Shown here piece by piece: positions 1 through 9,493 of a stretch of DNA of 64,000 nucleotides. Below the pieces are notes generated by a model that ran no database searches, was not told where the DNA came from, and saw only the letters and a program-made list of their open reading frames with translations. The DNA is from Bacteroidota bacterium (GTDB taxonomy: Bacteria; Bacteroidota; Bacteroidia; M30B66): contig JAIXUS010000033.1 in assembly GCA_027483445.1 (NCBI GenBank), forward strand, positions 25,937 through 89,936. The letters run 5' to 3'. The position numbers and the translations under genes were made by a program. How positions within the stretch are numbered: position 1 is the stretch's first letter; every line of letters begins with the position of its first letter.

Positions 1-1
1 A

Positions 2-3000
2 AATGCCGCAGGCGACCTTCACTATTTTGAGGTACAGATGCCCCTTGATGGCATTTTCAATTACGCCGGCTCCTGGGGTGGAGTGGGCACCACAGCCTCG
101 CTGCCTGATCACATGTGCAATGCGCAGCACAGCTACAGCTTTGGCCCAGCGCAACTCTTTGCGGAGGTGAAGCTGGAACCCTTAGCTCCGGAGATTTTGT
201 TGCGGACCATCACCAAAAGCAATATTGAAACCCAGCCCTTACCGGGTGTTTCTGTGTTCTTGCAGAATTACAATCAAAGCGGTGGGGCCTTTAATTACTC
301 CGGCTACACCCAAAATGAAACCGACGCCAATGGATATCTCCGCATTAGCAATTTACCCATTGTGTCGGGCCTGCAAGGCGTAACCAATCCGTACCGCAGA
401 CTGCTGCTTATGAAAAACGGCTACCCTGTCCTGCATCTTCCCGGAGGGCAAGCCAACGCAGGCAATAACGCCGCAAACTTCATTGAGCCCTTGAAAAAAG
501 GCCAGCGACGCGATTTGGGAGAAATCCAGATGGAAGGGAAAACCGAAGTATTTGGCTATTTGCGCGATGAGGACAACAATCCGGTGATGGCCCTGGTAAA
601 AATTGGTGATGGCCCCTTTTTGATGACCGACATGAGCCTTTCAAAAGAAGGCTACAACGCGCCTTTGCACCGAACTGTACCTGCCGAAACGGAGACACAG
701 GGCCCGATGAGCGCGGCTCAAACCTTCCAGCTGCTCGACCAGGGAGCCTTGGGCAACTTAAACTTACCCAACAACGGCGCATTGGGAGGTGCCATTGGAA
801 CGAATCCGATGCCCGGAAACATGCAGGCCCAATCAGGAAATACCAACCTTGGCGGAAGCACTATTGGCGCAACGTCGCAGAACTTTGGCGGTGTTCAATG
901 GAGCAATCCCGCACTGGAAAACGTGCTCCAGCAGGTGTCGCGCTTTGCCATCAACGCCCCCTCAGGAGGCCAAACCAGGGTAATTGTAATTCCGATGTCG
1001 GATGCCTACTTCGCCGACACCTTTATGGTTAACATTCCCACCAGCAATAGTCCTTTGAACATCGGCACTTTCATGGTTTTTGAAAAAGCCCACCGCATCA
1101 AAGTAAAGGTGCGACGCCGTTCGACGAGCCCCAACAATTCCGTTACGGTTGCTTCTTCCAATGCCTTGGTAGAAATCGGCGATTACGCCTGCAACACCAA
1201 TTCCAATGGAATAGCCATGTTTCGGTTTACAACGCCCGACTCTTATTTCAGGGTGTATGTAAAGGATGGCACCCGTGTACCCATCGAAGAATATCGGTAC
1301 TTACCCATCGCGAAGCAATACACCGAAATCACCTACGAAACCGAGGCGGGCATGAAGGTGAGCGGAAAGGTAACCGACGCACAAACGGGCTTGCCCATTG
1401 CCCAGGCACGGGTGTTCTGTGAACTTGGAGCTAACATGTATGGCGCAAGTGTTTTGGAAACCTTTACCGATGCGGCAGGACTTTACATCCTTGAAGGTCT
1501 TCCACGTGAATCGGTGGCAATTCGGGTGGCTAAGCACGACGACAATATCACATACATCGGCACCTTGCGCGTGGTGCAGAGTGCAGCCCCCAATATTGTT
1601 GACTTTAACTTTAATCTGGAACGCTTCGCGGGAGGAAACCTCAGCAGAATTTATGGTTTCCCGGTGGAGATAACCCGGGTGAGAGACCTGAAAAACGGGC
1701 AATTCCAGGTGAGTGGGGCCTTTGTTAACATTCCCGAGAACCCCAATTTCAGGTTGTATGATCCGCAACAAAGACTGCGCTTCTCACAAATAAACATCGA
1801 GGCCTTGGCAACACCCAACCCTCAAGGTCAAACCGTTTGGAAACCCGTTGCCGAGCAAGTGGTTACATCAGAGCGCGCGTTGAGGATGCGTTTGCACAAT
1901 GCTTTTATGGCCGACATCAGCGGCTTACATCAGGGGCAGTTCATCACCGTTCGTCCAAAAACGCCACTGGTCGGAGGCATCTACGGCAAGGTTCAAACCG
2001 ATTTGGAAAGTTTTCGTTTCGCGTTCGATTATTCGGGCGACTTCTTCCTTGGCGAGGCTGCCCAGGAGCCGGGTTTCCACCCTTTGGTTTCCAATGGCGC
2101 GATGTACCCCGAGCGGGAATTTTTCATCATGAACCTGAGCCCGATGAATCTGCCCCTTCCAATACAATTTACAGTGCACGGGTTTAATGCCAGAGCCAAT
2201 GCAGAGCTCTCGCGGCTCAAGAAAGACACCGTAAAGATTGTTACAGAACTCCTTCCGAATTTGCCACTGGCGGGAGATGTGGTAGTAGATGCGGGCACAA
2301 TAAGGGTAAGTCCTACCATGATACAAATTGGCAACCCCGGCGAGCAACTCAGCTTCAACCTCGAAAAGTGGACGGTGAAGTCGCTCCAGGGTTGGTCGTA
2401 CAGCATTCCACTCGGTGGAATCGTTGTTCCTAAAGCGCTGCTGCAAACCAAGGTAGCCGATATTCCCATCAACAACTTGATTTTGCGCCCCGACAACCTC
2501 ATCATGGAGCAGTCGAACATCGATTTGAACAACCTCAGCGTCGGTGGTGGGGTCACCAAGCTCCGCCAATACCCGGGCAATCAGGCTATTTTTAGCTTCG
2601 ATCCGGCCTGCACATTCGACATGGGGCCGCACTGGCGCTTCAGCCTCTTCCCATCAAACCCCGACAACCCGGCTTGTTACCTGCAAGGCCTTCCCGGCTT
2701 TGCCGCAAACGATAAAATCGACATTGGCGCCTTTACCATTTACAGCAACGACGCCAGCCTGATGCAGCCCGTTTTTCAAAACAAGACATTCTCCAATGTG
2801 GCCCAATACAACATTGCCAACATTACCAACCTGAGCGATGGTATTATGCTGGCCGGACCGCTCGATTTAGGCATTCCGGGAATGACCACGCCCAACATGA
2901 TTTTGGTGTTTACCAAGCCCGCCGCGAGCATCGTTCGTGAGGTGAGAGCCCTCGATATTGCGCTGGAAACGCCCGGTAAAGTGTTCTTCAACGGCAACAA

Positions 3001-4174
3001 TGGCACAGAGAATTACACCTTCAGCAACGGGTTCTTCGAAGCCAAAGGCAAGCTGATTTTTGAGGATGACAATCTGTTAGACGACAAAAAAGTAGAGTTG
3101 AAAGGCTTGCTCACGAAAAACAACAACCAAATCACCCTCACCATTCCGAAACTGATTGCCAACAGCAGTGCCGACAATGCCTTCCAATACATTCTTCTGA
3201 GCGGAGGAAACAGCAAACTCAAGGTGCTCAACGGCGAACAGCGGGTGATTGGCAACAGTTGGAACACCTTGGCCTACGATGCCGACCTGATTACCAACCA
3301 GGGCTTGAGCGATGACAAAACCCTCACCTACCTGGTTTCGGGCGCCATGGAAGTTAGTCAGGCCGATGGCAACGCCCTGAAAATCGACAAAATCGATACG
3401 CCGCTGGGCGGGATGACCATCGTGTTTGACTGGCAAACAGGCATGTTCCTCGGCTCGGTGAACATTGATTTCCCCATTACCATTTCGACCGTTACCTTGA
3501 ATTCGGGCATGATGGAAATCTGCTTCAGTGGTAAGGGCTTTTACTTCGACATGATTGGCAACGTGAGCCTCCCCGGTCTGGATGCCTTTGCGAATGTGAA
3601 CTTCGGTTTCCTCACGGGCTACTATCCGGATTTGCCGTCATCCGTGCTTGCACGCCACAAAGACATCATGTTTTTGTTGGATGTGCCGGTTTACCTGAAA
3701 AATGATGGAATTGCCGGTCTTTATTTCAACGCCAATATCGCGCCCCCGGCTGCCAACTGGAGTACCAGTGTAACAATCCCAGTTTTGCCTCCAGTTACGG
3801 TTGGTGCCGGTGTTTCGGCGGGGGCTGATATGAATTTCATCATCAATTTTGGCAAACAAGATATGGTGATGGCCATCGATGCGGCGGCCTATGCCAAAGC
3901 CTGGGCGGGTGTCGACATTCTGATGTGTCCTTTCTGTGTTGGAGCGCTTGCAAGGTTTACAGCCAATGGAACCATTAAAATATCCGAACCAGCCAATTTG
4001 ACCGGTGGCGCCTGTGCATCATTAACCATGTTTGGAACCTTCTGTGGTGGCAGCTTCGATGTAACGGCCGGTATAAATGCAAACTTCTCCACCGACGATG
4101 GAGTTGATGTTTCCTTAAAGTGGTCTCCCTGCGGCGCTCCGGCCTCAAAAAATGATATGCAATGCGAATTCTAA
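2..4174 (+). CDS. Giant secreted protein with carboxypeptidase regulatory-like domain (5' partial)
   Basis: The reading frame is open to the left edge of the window, so the true start and any signal peptide lie outside; the first in-window Met codon is at 38 but nothing marks it as a start. At least 1,390 residues remain. Around residues 435-515 (counting from that Met) is a carboxypeptidase regulatory-like beta-sandwich (VSGKVTDAQTGLPIAQARV ... TDAAGLYILEGLP), typical of large surface proteins of Bacteroidota. A similar but weaker segment lies near residues 50-110. The rest is beta-rich and Asn/Gly-rich, with no recognised enzyme motif. The C-terminus (ending KNDMQCEF) is not a T9SS type A sorting domain. 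The stop overlaps the next gene by 13 bases, suggesting translational coupling. Function unknown; a structural or adhesive surface role is inference. Confidence 0.8.
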   Translation, partial: NAAGDLHYFEVQMPLDGIFNYAGSWGGVGTTASLPDHMCNAQHSYSFGPAQLFAEVKLEPLAPEILLRTITKSNIETQPLPGVSVFLQNYNQSGGAFNYSGYTQNETDANGYLRISNLPIVSGLQGVTNPYRRLLLMKNGYPVLHLPGGQANAGNNAANFIEPLKKGQRRDLGEIQMEGKTEVFGYLRDEDNNPVMALVKIGDGPFLMTDMSLSKEGYNAPLHRTVPAETETQGPMSAAQTFQLLDQGALGNLNLPNNGALGGAIGTNPMPGNMQAQSGNTNLGGSTIGATSQNFGGVQWSNPALENVLQQVSRFAINAPSGGQTRVIVIPMSDAYFADTFMVNIPTSNSPLNIGTFMVFEKAHRIKVKVRRRSTSPNNSVTVASSNALVEIGDYACNTNSNGIAMFRFTTPDSYFRVYVKDGTRVPIEEYRYLPIAKQYTEITYETEAGMKVSGKVTDAQTGLPIAQARVFCELGANMYGASVLETFTDAAGLYILEGLPRESVAIRVAKHDDNITYIGTLRVVQSAAPNIVDFNFNLERFAGGNLSRIYGFPVEITRVRDLKNGQFQVSGAFVNIPENPNFRLYDPQQRLRFSQINIEALATPNPQGQTVWKPVAEQVVTSERALRMRLHNAFMADISGLHQGQFITVRPKTPLVGGIYGKVQTDLESFRFAFDYSGDFFLGEAAQEPGFHPLVSNGAMYPEREFFIMNLSPMNLPLPIQFTVHGFNARANAELSRLKKDTVKIVTELLPNLPLAGDVVVDAGTIRVSPTMIQIGNPGEQLSFNLEKWTVKSLQGWSYSIPLGGIVVPKALLQTKVADIPINNLILRPDNLIMEQSNIDLNNLSVGGGVTKLRQYPGNQAIFSFDPACTFDMGPHWRFSLFPSNPDNPACYLQGLPGFAANDKIDIGAFTIYSNDASLMQPVFQNKTFSNVAQYNIANITNLSDGIMLAGPLDLGIPGMTTPNMILVFTKPAASIVREVRALDIALETPGKVFFNGNNGTENYTFSNGFFEAKGKLIFEDDNLLDDKKVELKGLLTKNNNQITLTIPKLIANSSADNAFQYILLSGGNSKLKVLNGEQRVIGNSWNTLAYDADLITNQGLSDDKTLTYLVSGAMEVSQADGNALKIDKIDTPLGGMTIVFDWQTGMFLGSVNIDFPITISTVTLNSGMMEICFSGKGFYFDMIGNVSLPGLDAFANVNFGFLTGYYPDLPSSVLARHKDIMFLLDVPVYLKNDGIAGLYFNANIAPPAANWSTSVTIPVLPPVTVGAGVSAGADMNFIINFGKQDMVMAIDAAAYAKAWAGVDILMCPFCVGALARFTANGTIKISEPANLTGGACASLTMFGTFCGGSFDVTAGINANFSTDDGVDVSLKWSPCGAPASKNDMQCEF

Positions 4175-6087
4175 AAACCATTTCCCTCCTTTTTTTCACA
4201 CTGATTGCCCTGCCTGCAATTCAGGCTCAAACGGTGCGTTGCGGGGTTTCAGCACTGGGTGTTGTGCTCCATTATGATGGCCCAATTCACAAATCGGCCG
4301 TTGAGGTGTTTAAAAACGGCAAACCGCTGGGAAGCCTGCGTCTGAACAAAAGCGAAAAGGCCATTGAAAACGCCCTCCAATCGTGGGAAGCGAAATTGCC
4401 GGGCTATCCGGAGGCCAACGATACACTGCGTAAATACTTGTTTCAGTCGATCGACAAAGCCACACAAACCGAGGCCATTTACGGCAAATACTACCTCAGC
4501 GTTAAGTTGGCCATTGGTTTGGCTTTGGCCGATGAGGCCGGCAAGCCGGATGACCAATATACAGCTACGCGGGATGGCCAAACGGTTCCGGTAAACTGGG
4601 AGCGCAAGTCAGCCGTTTTTGCAGAGCCGGCCCTTGCTCCGGGGAAATACAAAAGCTGGTATGGCGATATTGAATCTTCCTGGGGCATAAACCCAAAAAA
4701 TGAATTGCTCTTCACCCGACTCTTTCGAAAAGGGCACGATAGCACCGATTTCAGGCCGGTAAAGAATATCCTCTACACCATGACGAAAAACGGCGATTCA
4801 ACGATGGTCATCGCCCGCGACACTCTGGTTCCAAAGCTGTCGTACTATCAATACAGTATGGTGGGTTTCGATTTCTACGGCAATGCCAGTAAGCCGTCGC
4901 CGGTAATGATGGCCGACAATCTCGACAATTCTACATTGCCCGTAGCCCTTCACTTTTCGGCCAAAGAAAACGAAGCCAAAAACCAGATATTCATCCGCTG
5001 GAAAATCAAACATGCAGAGCGGGTAAAATCGCTGGTGTTGCAGCGGAGCAACTACTCTAACAAGGAGTTTAGCACCATCAGTCAGCTGGGGCCTAACGAT
5101 ACCCTTTTTGTAGATGAGGTGTCGAACCCCATGGAGGCCGTGTATTACAAGCTGCTCATTTACGACCTCAAAGGCTTGTTAGACAAAACACCGATGGTGC
5201 CGATGGTGAGCCACAGCAAGCCTGATGTAATGCCGCCATCATGGGTAGATGTGCAATGGGAAAATGGAGCACCCAAACTGAGCTGGATCATTAGCGATCG
5301 CTCGGCCCGTGGGTTTAAGGTATACCGCACCGAAACCATCGGCGGTAACTTACAGGAAGTTTCGGGCTTTGTAGATGCCGACACCAGCTTCCGTTACACC
5401 TGGCGCGATACGAGCAAATACCTTGTGCCTGGAAGAAGCTACCACTATACGGTAATCGGACAGGGAAAGGGCTACACCGAAAGCGTGCCCGGGCCGTTTG
5501 CAACCCTTCAAATTCCAGACAACCAACCAACCGAAACGCCATCAGGCTTGGCCATACGACAGCTAAACGAAAACACCGTTTTTCTGGCCTGGAATACCCG
5601 GGGCGAAATGATCGGCAAGCCTCAAGGCTTCCATGTGTACCGATCGACCCGAAAAGAAGGGCCGTTCAGCAGACTTACCAAGGGGCCAATTGCCGGCGAA
5701 AACGCCTATACCGACACGCTCGATACCTTAGCCGACACCTTGTATTACGCCGTTTCGGCAATGAGCAAAACCGGCGTCGAAGGCCCCAAAAGCATGCCCA
5801 TTGCCCTGAAACGAACCACCCGAAAAGGCATTCCGTTTATTCTGGCCCGTGCAACCGAAGCCGGCACCGAACTGAGTTGGGCTGTTGTACCGGATGTTGT
5901 TGAGGTTGAAATAGAAAGTTTAAACCCCGATGGACAAACCCTAAACTTAGGCAGACTCAAGGCCGAAAGCGGTAAACACCTTGTTCGTAAACAAGCGCAA
6001 GAAACAGCGCTTAGCTTCCGCTTAATTTCTATTTTTAAAGACGGAAGTCGCTCACAACCCAGCGCATGGCTGAGTCTTACCGAATAA
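4162..6087 (+). CDS. Secreted fibronectin type III domain protein
   Basis: This 641-residue protein begins with a clear signal peptide (MRILKTISLLFFTLIALP, then AIQAQ). Two fibronectin-III-like modules are visible at about residues 355-455 and 460-560, with the usual 'GFKVYRTE' and 'GFHVYRST' strand motifs; a third, weaker one lies near 260-350. The N-terminal 240 residues are unassigned. There is no obvious T9SS sorting domain: the end (SAWLSLTE) is the last strand of a beta domain. The start overlaps the upstream giant gene by 13 bases, so the two are probably co-translated and may act together at the cell surface. The partner and substrate are unknown. Confidence 0.8.
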   Translation: MRILKTISLLFFTLIALPAIQAQTVRCGVSALGVVLHYDGPIHKSAVEVFKNGKPLGSLRLNKSEKAIENALQSWEAKLPGYPEANDTLRKYLFQSIDKATQTEAIYGKYYLSVKLAIGLALADEAGKPDDQYTATRDGQTVPVNWERKSAVFAEPALAPGKYKSWYGDIESSWGINPKNELLFTRLFRKGHDSTDFRPVKNILYTMTKNGDSTMVIARDTLVPKLSYYQYSMVGFDFYGNASKPSPVMMADNLDNSTLPVALHFSAKENEAKNQIFIRWKIKHAERVKSLVLQRSNYSNKEFSTISQLGPNDTLFVDEVSNPMEAVYYKLLIYDLKGLLDKTPMVPMVSHSKPDVMPPSWVDVQWENGAPKLSWIISDRSARGFKVYRTETIGGNLQEVSGFVDADTSFRYTWRDTSKYLVPGRSYHYTVIGQGKGYTESVPGPFATLQIPDNQPTETPSGLAIRQLNENTVFLAWNTRGEMIGKPQGFHVYRSTRKEGPFSRLTKGPIAGENAYTDTLDTLADTLYYAVSAMSKTGVEGPKSMPIALKRTTRKGIPFILARATEAGTELSWAVVPDVVEVEIESLNPDGQTLNLGRLKAESGKHLVRKQAQETALSFRLISIFKDGSRSQPSAWLSLTE

Positions 6088-6115
6088 AGTAAAACCAACA
6101 TCAATCTCTCGCACC

Positions 6116-7174
6116 ATGAAAATTCGATTTACGCTTTTCCTCAGCTTTTGCAGCGTTCTCTTGGTTACGGCGCAGCCCGTGCTTCAATCAGAGAACATGG
6201 CCGGCCCCGGAACTCAGTACACCATGCGGGGAACCATTTTAGGCAATTCGCTTTTCTCTAATCTAACCGGCGAAAACCAGCAATGGGTCTTCGATGATGA
6301 AAGCAACGAATTAGGCTATCGCACCGAAATTTTCGACCCATTAGATTTTGCGCCCGGAGTTGCGGTGCCCTGCAGCCTGATTATTTCAAACATTTATGAG
6401 AGTCCTTTCGGAAACGACACCTCACTCACCTATGTAAATGTCGACCCCGATGGTTATTACTTGCTGGGCTACGGAACGATAAGCGAACTGCTCGTTACCG
6501 AGTTTACCCCTCCACGCCTGATTTACCCATTTCCGTTAAGCTATGGCGACCAGTATAACTCCAGCAACCGATTTGTTTACCAAGATGTTTGGGGCTCAGC
6601 CGGTACCGATTCGATTCGTTCAATTGTGAACGAGAACACCACCGTTTCAGTAAGTGCTTCGGGATCTTTGAACATCAACGGGAACACCTTCACTGTGCTT
6701 CTGCTGAATTTGGTAACCGAAAGCATCGACTCCTCTTTCTTCTACCAAAATGGAGAATGGGATTTTACCGACAGCTTTAGCCAGACCTATTTCAGCCGGC
6801 AGTGGCTCGATGTTTCCAGCGGAATTGTGGTGCTTGAAGAAAGCGAAGAGGAAGGCTTTAAAGGGAGCGTAGATTACCGCTACACCTATTTTTTCGAGGG
6901 CAATATTGTACCAACCAAGGCCGTACCCGCAGAAAGTTCAACAAGGCTTCAGGTGTACCCCAATCCAAGCTCGGGCTTAACGCAACTGCATGCCAATGAG
7001 GCGATTTCGCACATTCGGGTGTTTGCTGCCGATGGCAGGATGGCCATGCAACACACCCCAAGCCATTCGACAGATGTGGCTATTGATCTTTCGCCCCTTC
7101 CGGCCGGGCTTTACCTTATCGACATTCAACTTGCCGATGGTTCGCGCACAATGCAAAAAGTGCTGAAGCAATAG
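6116..7174 (+). CDS. T9SS type A sorting domain-containing exported protein
   Basis: A 352-residue exported protein. It has a signal peptide (MKIRFTLFLSFCSVLLVTAQ) and a C-terminal T9SS type A sorting domain from about residue 280 (LQVYPNPSSGLTQLHAN ... LPAGLYLIDIQ ... KVLKQ). This domain directs cargo through the type IX secretion system to the surface or medium. The central region (30-270) is a beta-rich domain I do not recognise. The gene lies 28 bases after the fibronectin-III gene and is probably in the same transcript. The preceding bases carry no Shine-Dalgarno site, as is normal in this phylum. Confidence 0.85.
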   Translation: MKIRFTLFLSFCSVLLVTAQPVLQSENMAGPGTQYTMRGTILGNSLFSNLTGENQQWVFDDESNELGYRTEIFDPLDFAPGVAVPCSLIISNIYESPFGNDTSLTYVNVDPDGYYLLGYGTISELLVTEFTPPRLIYPFPLSYGDQYNSSNRFVYQDVWGSAGTDSIRSIVNENTTVSVSASGSLNINGNTFTVLLLNLVTESIDSSFFYQNGEWDFTDSFSQTYFSRQWLDVSSGIVVLEESEEEGFKGSVDYRYTYFFEGNIVPTKAVPAESSTRLQVYPNPSSGLTQLHANEAISHIRVFAADGRMAMQHTPSHSTDVAIDLSPLPAGLYLIDIQLADGSRTMQKVLKQ

Positions 7175-7186
7175 TAAGTACTTACT
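7173..7186. other. Perfect 14-bp palindrome at a stop codon
   Basis: AGTAAGTACTTACT is a perfect palindrome that overlaps the TAG stop of the T9SS cargo gene, in the 183-bp space between convergent genes. No T-tract follows, so it is not a standard terminator. It could be a protein-binding site or chance. The rest of the spacer (7187-7357) shows nothing recognisable. Confidence 0.3.
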
Positions 7187-7357
7187 GAAAAAGCCAGAAG
7201 CGAGGCGCTCGCGAGATTCGAGCAACGCAATGGATGCGCCGAGCCCAATTCACGAAGCCATACACTGGATGAATTCAGTTGTACGCAGATAGTAAAAAAG
7301 AACCCCAAACCGGCATCAAAGCCTCGGCAAACGGAGCTTAAAGTGCGGTGAAGAAAG

Positions 7358-8824
7358 CTACTGCGCGTTTTTCAGCAAGCTGCTCATGCCGGTGTGCTTG
7401 AACAGGATGCCTTCAAGAGCATCAATCGCCACACGTTCCTGCTGCATGGTGTCGCGATGGCGCAGGGTTACGGTGTCGTTTTGCAGCGATTCGTGATCTA
7501 CCGTAATACAGAACGGAGTGCCAATGGCATCGTGCCTGCGGTAGCGCTTACCTATAGCATCTTTTTCCTCGTAGTGGCAACGGAACGAAGGCATGAGGCT
7601 GTCCATAATTTTACGTGCCTTTTCAGGCAAGCCATCTTTCTTGGTGAGCGGAAACACAGCCACCTTAACCGGGGCCACTTGCGGAGGAAGGGCCAGTACA
7701 GTGCGGATTTCCTTCTTGTCGCCCTCGCCTGTTTCTTCCTCGCGGTAAGCCGAGCACATCAACAACAGAAAAAGGCGATCGAGCCCAATTGAGGTTTCAA
7801 TCACATACGGTATGTAGCTCGAATTGGTCTCCGGATCGAAGTACTGCAGCTTTTTTCCGCTCAGCTCCTGGTGGTTGCGCAGGTCGAAATCGGTGCGCGA
7901 ATGGATGCCTTCAACCTCTTTGAATCCGAAAGGAAACCTAAACTCGATGTCGGTAGCCGCATTGGCGTAATGGGCCAATTTCTCATGGTCGTGAAAACGA
8001 TAGCTATCGGCCGGAATTCCCAACGCCAAATGCCAGTTGAGCCGGGTTTTCTTCCAATGTGCAAACCACTCCATCTCGGTGCCGGGCTTCACGAAAAACT
8101 GCATTTCCATCTGTTCGAACTCACGCATGCGCATGATAAACTGACGGGCAATAATCTCGTTCCGGAAAGCTTTTCCGGTTTGGGCAATGCCGAAGGGGAT
8201 TTTCATCCTTCCGGTTTTCTGCACATTGAGGAAGTTCACAAAAATACCCTGAGCCGTTTCCGGACGCAGATACACCGCATCACTTTCGTCGGCCACCGAA
8301 CCCATCTGCGTGCTAAACATCAGGTTAAACTGGCGAACCTCAGTCCAGTTGCGGGTTCCACTGATCGGACAAACAATCTCGTGCTCTACAATAAGATTGT
8401 ACATCGCCTTGAGGTCGTTGTCGTTCAAGGCCTTGTTCATCGCGGCATTTAGGGCCTCCGCCTTGTCGGTTTTGCCCTTCTTCTCATACTTCTCAATTTG
8501 CTCCTCGAGGAGTTGATCAGCTCGGTAACGCTTTTTCGAGTCCTTGTTGTCGATCATCGGATCCGAAAAACCATCTACGTGTCCGGAAGCCTTCCACACC
8601 TTAGGGTGCATAAAAATGGCCGCATCAATGCCTACAATGTTCTCATTCATTTGCACCATCGACTTCCACCAGTATTCGCGGAGATTGTTCTTCAGTTCAA
8701 CGCCATTTTGGCCGTAATCGTAAACGGCTCCAAGTCCGTCGTAAATTTCCGACGACTGAAAAATGAAACCATATTCTTTGGCGTGGGCTGTTACTTTTTT
8801 GAAGAGTTCTTCGGGCGAAATCAT
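7358..8824 (-). CDS. glyS: Glycyl-tRNA synthetase (dimeric class II type)
   Basis: This 488-residue enzyme charges tRNA-Gly with glycine using ATP, in the cytoplasm. It is the alpha2 (eukaryote/Thermus-like) form used by Bacteroidota rather than the alpha2beta2 form. Visible signatures: the N-terminal 'FQSSEIYDGLGAVYDYG' segment, class II motif 2 ('FRNEI ... FIMRMREFEQMEMQFF'), motif 3 ('ETSIGLDRLFLLLM') and a C-terminal anticodon-binding domain starting near 'PPQVAPVKVAVFPL'. Length matches the family. It is encoded alone, convergent with the upstream T9SS gene and followed by a TPR gene on the same strand. The symbol follows usage for this form (also glyQS). Confidence 0.96.
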   Translation of the reverse strand: MISPEELFKKVTAHAKEYGFIFQSSEIYDGLGAVYDYGQNGVELKNNLREYWWKSMVQMNENIVGIDAAIFMHPKVWKASGHVDGFSDPMIDNKDSKKRYRADQLLEEQIEKYEKKGKTDKAEALNAAMNKALNDNDLKAMYNLIVEHEIVCPISGTRNWTEVRQFNLMFSTQMGSVADESDAVYLRPETAQGIFVNFLNVQKTGRMKIPFGIAQTGKAFRNEIIARQFIMRMREFEQMEMQFFVKPGTEMEWFAHWKKTRLNWHLALGIPADSYRFHDHEKLAHYANAATDIEFRFPFGFKEVEGIHSRTDFDLRNHQELSGKKLQYFDPETNSSYIPYVIETSIGLDRLFLLLMCSAYREEETGEGDKKEIRTVLALPPQVAPVKVAVFPLTKKDGLPEKARKIMDSLMPSFRCHYEEKDAIGKRYRRHDAIGTPFCITVDHESLQNDTVTLRHRDTMQQERVAIDALEGILFKHTGMSSLLKNAQ

Positions 8825-8888
8825 AGGTGTTGGAAATCGTGGTTAAGATTTAGGTTTAGCAAGCATTGGCCTATCGGCCTGATGGCTT

Positions 8889-9398
8889 TTAGTGGTGTTT
8901 GAAGTAATCGCGCTTTGAACGGCAGCGGTCGATCGACTTCATGTAGGTTTGCACGTTATTGTCGTTAAGCGAATACTGTATCGCCTTTTTAAAGCTTTCG
9001 ATGGCCGTATTGTAATCGAGACAAAGCTCGTGGAGTATCCCAAACTCATTATGGATGGCAGCCTTGTCGATTCCGGGCACGGTAAGAGCCTGGGTAAGCA
9101 GTTTTTCGAGGTCTTTGTATTTCCCCAATGTAGAGAGTACAATGGCCATGTTCAGGTACACCGGCGGGTATTCGGGCGTGTAGGCCAGGCACTGTCGGTA
9201 ATTGGTTTCGGCCCGCTCGTAATCGCGGAGTTTGGTTTCATACACCCAGCCCAGGTGGTTGTAGGCCTTCCCATAATCAGGGGCCTGGGCAATGATACTC
9301 TCCAGAAGGCTTACCGCTTGGGCAATTTTATTGTCGCGTATCAGGTCGTCGGCCTCAAAGAGGAGGTCTTCAAACTCCAGGTTGTCGTACTTGGCCAT
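8889..9398 (-). CDS. Tetratricopeptide repeat protein
   Basis: A 169-residue soluble protein without signal peptide, made largely of TPR helices: one repeat near residues 44-77 (AYNHLGWVYETKLRDYERAE), one near 78-111 (PPVYLNMAIVLSTLGKY) and one near 116-150 (AIHNEFGILHELCLDYNTAI). TPR proteins act as protein-protein scaffolds; the partner here is unknown. A TAGGTTTG promoter box 20 nt upstream supports the start. The gene is divergent from the DUF3109 gene. Confidence 0.85.
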   Translation of the reverse strand: MAKYDNLEFEDLLFEADDLIRDNKIAQAVSLLESIIAQAPDYGKAYNHLGWVYETKLRDYERAETNYRQCLAYTPEYPPVYLNMAIVLSTLGKYKDLEKLLTQALTVPGIDKAAIHNEFGILHELCLDYNTAIESFKKAIQYSLNDNNVQTYMKSIDRCRSKRDYFKHH

Positions 9399-9417
9399 AA
9401 GGCAGATAATTTGGGTG

Positions 9418-9425
9418 CAAACCTA
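9418..9425 (-). promoter_or_regulatory. -7 box of the TPR gene promoter
   Basis: Read on the minus strand this is TAGGTTTG, matching the Bacteroidota -7 consensus TAnnTTTG. It lies 19 nt before the start codon of the TPR gene. No clean TTG element is visible at -33. Confidence 0.5.
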
Positions 9426-9481
9426 GGAAAATTAAGCCTTCGAAGCGTGAAAAATTCGAGTCTGAAGCGGAGAAATCGCTT

Positions 9482-9489
9482 TACCTTTG
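9482..9489 (+). promoter_or_regulatory. -7 box abutting the DUF3109 start codon
   Basis: TACCTTTG matches the Bacteroidota -7 consensus. Only 4 nt separate it from the ATG at 9494, so transcription would begin at or next to the start codon and the mRNA would be leaderless. A -33 TTG is not obvious. Confidence 0.55.
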
Positions 9490-9493
9490 CCGC

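Noticed and set aside
1925..2632. A 235-codon open frame on the minus strand inside the giant secreted-protein gene
   Set aside because: It is antisense to a gene with clear coding character, has no recognisable domain, and looks like a shadow frame of GC-balanced coding DNA.
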